Source: Trogon surrucura
Taxonomy: Eukaryota > Chordata > Aves > Trogoniformes > Trogonidae
Length of the DNA: 64,000 nucleotides
Direction of reading: 5' to 3'
NCBI GenBank assembly: GCA_020746105.1
Contig: CM036631.1
Coordinates: forward strand, 15,845,058-15,909,057
Part shown: piece after piece, positions 58,918 to 64,000 of the stretch
Numbering within the stretch: the first letter of the stretch is position 1
Layout of the letters: each line of letters starts with the position of its first letter
Position numbers and translations under genes: made by a program
The notes under the pieces: generated by a model
Database searches by the model: none
Told to the model about the DNA's origin: nothing
What the model saw: only the letters and a program-made list of their open reading frames with translations

Positions 58918-60205
58918 GAAAAAAAAAAAAGGAAAAAAATTCAAAAAAACACACCCCCCCCCACCCCAGCAAACGAATGAAAAAAAAAAATGGAGAAAAA
59001 AAAATAGGAAAAAAAAAAAAAAAGTTGGAATCTTCCTTTTTATTTTTTTTTTTGGGGGGGGGAGTGTCACTATTTGGTTTCCCTGCCTGTGTGCCCGGAT
59101 GCTCCCCATCTTTTTCTGCCCACCCCGGTGTCAGGACACTTCTCTCCCAAGCCACACACCCCCCCCCCCCCCAAAATAGCACAAAAAAAAAAAAAACCCA
59201 GCGCCACCAGCCCCCCCCCTCCCCGAGGGGCAAAGGCGGGGAGGGGGGTTTCCTATGGAGGACAAACCTGTGCCCCCCCCCCCCCCCAAAAAATAAACCC
59301 CACCCGGCTGCTTCAGAAGCAATAAGGGAGGAGAGAGGAGGGACGGCCGCGACGCTCCCAGCGGGTCGGGGGGTGCCGGGGGGGGTCCCCGGCTGCTGGA
59401 GCTGGGGGGGGGGGACACACGGAGGGTTTGGAGCAAAATCCACCCCCGGGGCGAGAGGGGAAGAAAAAAAAAAAAGGGGGGGGGGGGGAAGCGCCAGGAC
59501 CCCCCTCCCGCGGAAGGATCGAAGCGTTTTTCGTTTTGGGATCGGTTTTATTTTTCTTCTAATTATTCAAATTTTTTTTATTCTTGTTTTCTTTTTTTTT
59601 GCAAGGGGGTAGAGCTCAGCCGGGTGGGGGTGAGGAGCTGGGGGGGGGTCGTTTCTCCCCCCTCGCCGCTCGGAACCGCTGTCGGGGTGAGGCGCGAAAC
59701 CGGGGTTGGGGGGGGGGTCCCCGAGCCCCCCCCCCCCTCCACGGGGGTGGCTTTTGGGGGGTGGCCGTCGTGTGTCCCCACCGTGTCCCCAAACTGCAGC
59801 GTGGGACCCGCGGCACCCCCCACCCCGAATCAGCGGGCGGGGAGGGGGGGGGGAAAATCCCCGAGGAAGAGCGAAAAAGAGAATTATATATATTAAAAAA
59901 AAAGGAAAAAAATCACTTAGTGATTTAAAAACGACCCAGACTGCTCCCTGAAGACAACTCCTGCAAGAAAAGTCGCTCTTGTTTAAGGGTTTGGTTGTGT
60001 TTCTGGTTTTTTTTTTTTAAGTTTCGTTTCGTTTTGTTTCAATTTTCCCCCTTTCTTTAACCCCCCCCCCCCCCCCCCAATCCCTCCTACCCCGTCATCC
60101 TCCCCCTCCCTCCCCGGAGAAATATTGTAAATATATATTTTTTTGTTGGCGATTTAGAGTCCATCTCTGATGTTTGTGCTTTAAAATTAAATGTAAGCAT
60201 TAAGG
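57797..60205 (+). other. KDM2A 3' UTR
   Basis: About 2.4 kb with extreme homopolymers: C8-C18 and G8-G12 runs, A22 at 58884-58905, and further A runs to 59025. The distal end (GAAATATTGTAAATATATAT to CATCTCTGATGTTTGTGCTT) is AT-rich and resembles the usual conserved end of this transcript. The 3' limit is set by the signal at 60186. Confidence 0.75.
60186..60191 (+). terminator. KDM2A polyadenylation signal
   Basis: ATTAAA in TTAAAATTAAATGTAAGCAT, followed by GT-rich sequence at about 60223-60260. Cleavage is expected near 60205. Confidence 0.6.
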
Positions 60206-60780
60206 GTAAACGCAAACCACAGCGTGCGCTCTGTGTCGGGAGGGGGTTTTTGTCTTGGGGGGGGGGGGCAGAGGGAGGGGCAATTTATTTAGTTTTTTAA
60301 AATTTTTTCCTTATTTTTTTCCCTTCAGTTTGGGGTTTTATTTCCTTTTTTTTTGAAGCGTTCTCCCATCCCTGGGCTTAGAGAGGGTCTGTGCACACAA
60401 CATCTTCCCACAGAGGGGGGTGGAGGGTGAGAAATACCAACCTCTGGAGGGAAATATTTTGATTTTGGGGGGTGGATTTTCAGAATTTTTAAAAAAAAAA
60501 AAATGAAAAAAAGCAGAACAAAACCTTGTGTCTGGGCTGTGTCTGCTAGAAAAGCTGAGGGGACAAAGCCACCGCCCCCCCCCAGGGACCTCCTGTGTCC
60601 CCAACATCTCTCTGGGGGGGGTGGTGGCTGTCCCCAGGGCCACCTGGGTGATGGTGGCTGCCCCCCCCCCCGGTCACGGTCCAGGCCCCGGTGGCGGTTG
60701 GGGCTGCCCCGTCACCCGCTGTCACCCATGTGTGCACAGGGGCGGTGGCACTCGTGTGGTCACACCAGGTCACACATGGG
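60206..60780. other. KDM2A-GRK2 intergenic, no gene recognised
   Basis: G/C-run-rich low-complexity sequence with T-rich patches; nothing coding seen. Confidence 0.5.
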
Positions 60781-60789
60781 GTCACGCTC

Positions 60790-62040
60790 ACGGTGTCATG
60801 TGCAGAGTGTCACATAGAGTGACACACACACCCCCGCGGTGCCACACACGCCGGGTGTGACACACCCAGCCAGTGTCACACACACACACACAGTGTCACC
60901 CATGGTGTCACGTCACACACACACGTCACACGCACTCCCAGGGTACCACACAGGCCCAGTGTCACACACATACACAGTGTCACACACCCACGGTGTCACA
61001 GCCACACCTGGTGTCACACACACCCCCGGTGTCACACACACACACACAGTGTCACCTACCCACGGTGCCACAGCCACACGCAGTGTCACCCACACACAGT
61101 GTCACCCATGGTGTCACACTCACCCCCACAGTGTCACACACACCCCCACAGTGTCACACACTCCCAGGGTCACACACACACCCACAGTGTCACACACCCA
61201 TGGTGTCACACACACACGGTGTCACAGCCACACCTGGTGTCACACACACCCCGGGTGTCACACACACACGCACAGTGTCACCTACCCACGGTGCCACAGC
61301 CACACCCAGTGTCACACACACACAGTGTCACCCATGGTGTCACACACACCTCTGCAGTGTCACACACACACGATGTCACACACACACGGTGTCACACACA
61401 CACTCGTCACACACTCCCAGGGTCACACACACACCCACAGTGTCACACACCCATGGTGTCACACACTCACGGTGTCACACACCCATGGTGTCACACACTC
61501 ACGGTGTCACACACACACATGCCCAGTGTCACCTACCCACGGTGCCACAGCCACACCCAGTGTCACACACACACAGTGTCACCCATGGTGTCACACACAC
61601 CCCCACAGTATCACACAACCATGGTGTCACACACTCACGGTGTCACACACCCATGGTGTCACACACTCACGGTGTCACACACCTACAGTGTCACAGCCAC
61701 ACGTGGTGTCACACACACCCCCGGTGTCACACACACACACGCGCACACACACACACGCGCGGTGTCACCTACCCACGGTGCCACAGCCACACGCAGTGTC
61801 ACACACACACAGTGTCACCCATGGTGTCACACACACCCCCACAGTGTCACACACCCATGGTGTCACACACACACGGTGTCACAGCCACATGTGGTGTCAC
61901 ACACACCCCGGTGTCACACACACACGCGCAGTGTCACCCACCCACGGTGTCACACACGCGGTGTCACACCCACGCGCGCACACGTCACGCACGCTCCCAC
62001 GGTGTCACCCCCACCCGGTGTCACCCCCCCCCCGCCACAC
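60790..62040. repeat. GTGTCACAC satellite with higher-order period
   Basis: A basic ~16-bp unit, GGTGTCACACACCCAT or GGTGTCACACACTCAC, varies in CA length. A longer unit containing GTCACCTACCCACGGTGCCA (CTACC and GCC variants) recurs at about 61051, 61277, 61528 and 61763, a spacing of 226-251 bp. The array occupies most of the KDM2A-GRK2 gap. Its long open frames are a by-product of period and composition. Confidence 0.97.
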
Positions 62041-62070
62041 CCGGTGCCGCACACTCGCAGTGTCGCTGTG

Positions 62071-62071
<1 letters not shown>

Positions 62072-62110
<39 letters not shown>
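62072..62110. repeat. (CA)n microsatellite
   Basis: About 19-20 uninterrupted CA dinucleotides, starting about 30 bp past the end of the GTGTCACAC array and ending at the edge of the GRK2 CpG island, 385 bp before its ATG. Confidence 0.97.
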
Positions 62111-62112
<2 letters not shown>

Positions 62113-62700
62113 GCCGGCCGGGCCCGAGGCCACGCCCCATGTGGGCGGGGCCCCGCGAGGCCCCGCCCCTTTCCCCGCCCCGGCCCCGCCCCCTCCCAGC
62201 CGAGCCGCCGGGCACGGGCACGCGCTCAGCCGCGCGCAGGGCGCCGCGCTCCCCACCCCCCCCCCCCCACCCCCCCCCCCAGCCTCCCCCCCCTCCCCGC
62301 CGCTGAACCCCTCACACACCGCCCCCCCTCCCCGCCTCAGCGAGCCCCGGGCCGGGCCGCCGCCGCCTCCCCGGGCTCCGCGTCCCGGTTCCGCTTCCGG
62401 ATCCCGGTTCCGCTTCCGGGTCCCGTCCGGGTCCGGGCCGGCGGCGGGTGGCGGCGGCGGCGGCGGCGGGTGGCGGCGGGGCCGGCGGGGCAAGATGGCG
62501 GACCTGGAGGCGGTGCTGGCCGACGTGAGCTACCTGATGGCCATGGAGAAGAGCCGCGCCGCGCCCGCCGCCCGCGCCAGCAAGAGGATCCTCCTGCCCG
62601 AGCCCAGGTGAGGCCCCGCCGGCACCGGCACCGGCACCGGGACCCGCACCGGGGGGCGCCGGCACCGCGGCCCGGCCGGGCCACGGCGAGGAGGGGGGGA
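62111..62700 (+). promoter_or_regulatory. GRK2 CpG-island promoter
   Basis: A sharp rise in GC and CpG content after the CA repeat, with GGGGCGGGG/CCCCGCCCC-type Sp1 boxes (about 62143-62200) and no TATA box. CAAGATGGCGGA at the start codon also matches a YY1 core, but coding constraint could explain it. Confidence 0.7.
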
Positions 62701-63948
62701 CGGGACGGGACACGTGGGCACGGCCGCGCGTGTCACCCGCGTGTGTCCGTGTGTCCCCGCCGGGCGCACCCGCAGCGGCGCCGCGCGACAACCGCGCGCG
62801 GGTGGTGACACACGCGCCCTGCACGCGCGGACACGCACCCGCGGGGTCGCGGGTCTCGGCGACACCACACGCGCACCCCGCCCCCCCCTCCCGCCTCCCG
62901 CCTCCCGCCTCCCTGCCGCCGCTCCGCAACTTCCCTCTGCGCGCACGCCCGCCCCTGCGCGGGCACCCCGGCACCCCGACACCACCCCCCGGCACCCCGG
63001 CACGACCCCCCCGACACCCCCTGACACCCCCCCGGCACCCCAACATCCCCCACCCCCAAACCCCTCCGGCGTCGTGGCCACCCCCCTGGCACCCCAACCC
63101 CCCGCCAGGCACCCTGACACCCCCTCCATCACCCCAACATTACCCCCAGCACCTCGAGACCCCACCCCAGGCACCCTGACACGACCCCCCCCGGCACCCC
63201 AACACTCCCCCCTGGCACCCCGACACCCCCCCAGCACCCCGACACCCCCCACCCCCAAACCCCTCCGGCGTCATGACCACCCCGCTGGCACCCCAACCAT
63301 CCACCAGGTACCCTGACACCCCCTCCATCACCCCAACATTACCCCCAGCACCTCCAGACCCCACCCCAGGCACCCTGACACGACCCCCATCGGCACCCCA
63401 ACACCCACTGGCACCCCGACAGCCCCCTGACACCCCAACACCTCCCACCCCCAAACCCCTCCAGCATCATGACCACCCCACTGGCACCCCAACCATCCAC
63501 CAGGCACCCTGACACCCCCTCCATCACCCCAACTTTGCCTCCAGCACCTCCAGACCCCACCCCAGGCACCTTGACACCCCCCCGGGTACCCTGACACCCC
63601 CCCCCCCAGCACACTCCATCCATCCCCTGCCCCCCGTGTGTGCCCCCACTGCCCCCCTGCACCTTCGCTGCCAGGCACCAGGGAGGATTTTCTGGGGGGG
63701 ATCCATCCTTCCCTGCACCCCAACAATGTGTCACACTTTGGGGGGACACACACACAGGCTAGCAGGGCTCAGGGGGGACAGGAGCAGTGGGAGAGGGGGG
63801 TACCAGCCATGGCAGAGGGTGGGCACGGGTCACGCAGGGCGCTGAGCCCCCCCTCCCCGTGTCCTGCCCAGCATCCGCAGCGTCATGCAGAAGTACCTGG
63901 AGGACCGGGGAGAGGTGACGTTCGACAAGATCTTCGCGCAGAAGATCG
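62495..63948 (+). CDS. G protein-coupled receptor kinase 2 (ADRBK1), exons 1-2 only, runs off the window
   Basis: Exon 1 is 62495-62607 and encodes [20 protein letters not shown] through LLPEP. Exon 2 is 63872-63948 and encodes [20 protein letters not shown] through KI. GRK2 phosphorylates agonist-occupied GPCRs at the plasma membrane. The N-terminal amphipathic helix seen here (residues 1-20) docks on active receptors and is essential for receptor phosphorylation; exon 2 begins the RGS-homology domain that binds Gq alpha. The sequence is nearly identical to mammalian GRK2. It differs from remembered human at a few positions only (R21/A22 region, R31 and the D/E, A/S changes in exon 2). Donor GTGAGG ends exon 1, acceptor TCCTGCCCAG starts exon 2, and donor GTGAGT follows at 63949. 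The kinase and PH domains lie outside the window. Position next to KDM2A matches human gene order. Confidence 0.95.
63000..63610. repeat. ~197-bp tandem repeat, about three copies, in GRK2 intron 1
   Basis: CACCCCCAAACCCCTCC recurs at 63051, 63250 and 63446, with the flanking CTGGCACCCCAACC, CACCCCCTCCATCACCCCAA and CAGCACCTC blocks in the same order each time. Inside each unit is a finer GGCACCCCNACAC repeat. Strongly C-rich on the + strand. Confidence 0.93.
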
Positions 63949-64000
63949 GTGAGTTGGGGGGGGGGGGAGCCTACTGGGGGTCACTATGGGGGCACACACA

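Noticed and set aside
58470..59612. 380-codon + strand frame rich in Lys
   Set aside because: It lies in the homopolymer-rich KDM2A 3' UTR and encodes low-complexity sequence only.
60839..62808. Very long + strand open frames (over 450 codons in all three frames) rich in His, Thr, Ser and Val
   Set aside because: All three frames are open because the GTGTCACAC satellite lacks stops; no start context, splice sites or domain. Only the end of one frame is real, as GRK2 exon 1.

Overview
The window looks like a vertebrate, most likely avian, nuclear chromosome segment. It is GC-rich with compact introns, several CpG islands and many minisatellites, and its recognisable interspersed repeats are CR1-type LINE 3' ends, the dominant retroposon of birds and reptiles. 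Gene order is a cluster of three Mas-related GPCR genes, then RHOD, KDM2A and the start of GRK2 (ADRBK1). The RHOD-KDM2A-GRK2 order matches human 11q13. I assigned genes from remembered protein families and splice-site logic; no database was consulted.

Layout. 1-12 kb: three intact single-coding-exon MRGPR-like receptors, at 1821-2813 (-), 7755-8699 (+) and 10787-11707 (-). The second and third form an inverted duplication of about 0.92 kb arms around a spacer of about 2.2 kb that holds a 29-bp minisatellite. 13.7-15.7 kb: a five-exon Rho-family GTPase (RHOD) with an apparent one-base frameshift in a C8 run near its start and a shortened Rho insert. 15.8-17.1 kb: a 52-bp minisatellite fills most of the RHOD-KDM2A gap. 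17.1-18.5 kb: the KDM2A CpG-island promoter. 19.46-57.80 kb: twenty coding exons of KDM2A that join in frame to 1169 codons plus stop, with JmjC, CXXC, PHD, F-box and LRR modules intact. 57.8-60.2 kb: its 3' UTR. 60.8-62.1 kb: a GTGTCACAC-type satellite with higher-order structure. 62.1-64 kb: the GRK2 CpG island, coding exons 1 and 2, and a ~197-bp tandem repeat in intron 1.

Functionally the genes are ordinary neighbours, not an operon: sensory or peptide-type GPCRs, a membrane-traffic Rho GTPase, a CpG-island-targeted H3K36 demethylase and a GPCR kinase. I found no sign of a new multi-gene system. The points most worth checking are the mosaic inverted MRGPR pair, the RHOD frameshift and lost Rho insert, the in-frame-open KDM2A 5' leader, the GC/TATA-rich internal island in a KDM2A intron (candidate promoter for the demethylase-less short form), and the CR1-filled KDM2A intron with a fold-back hairpin.
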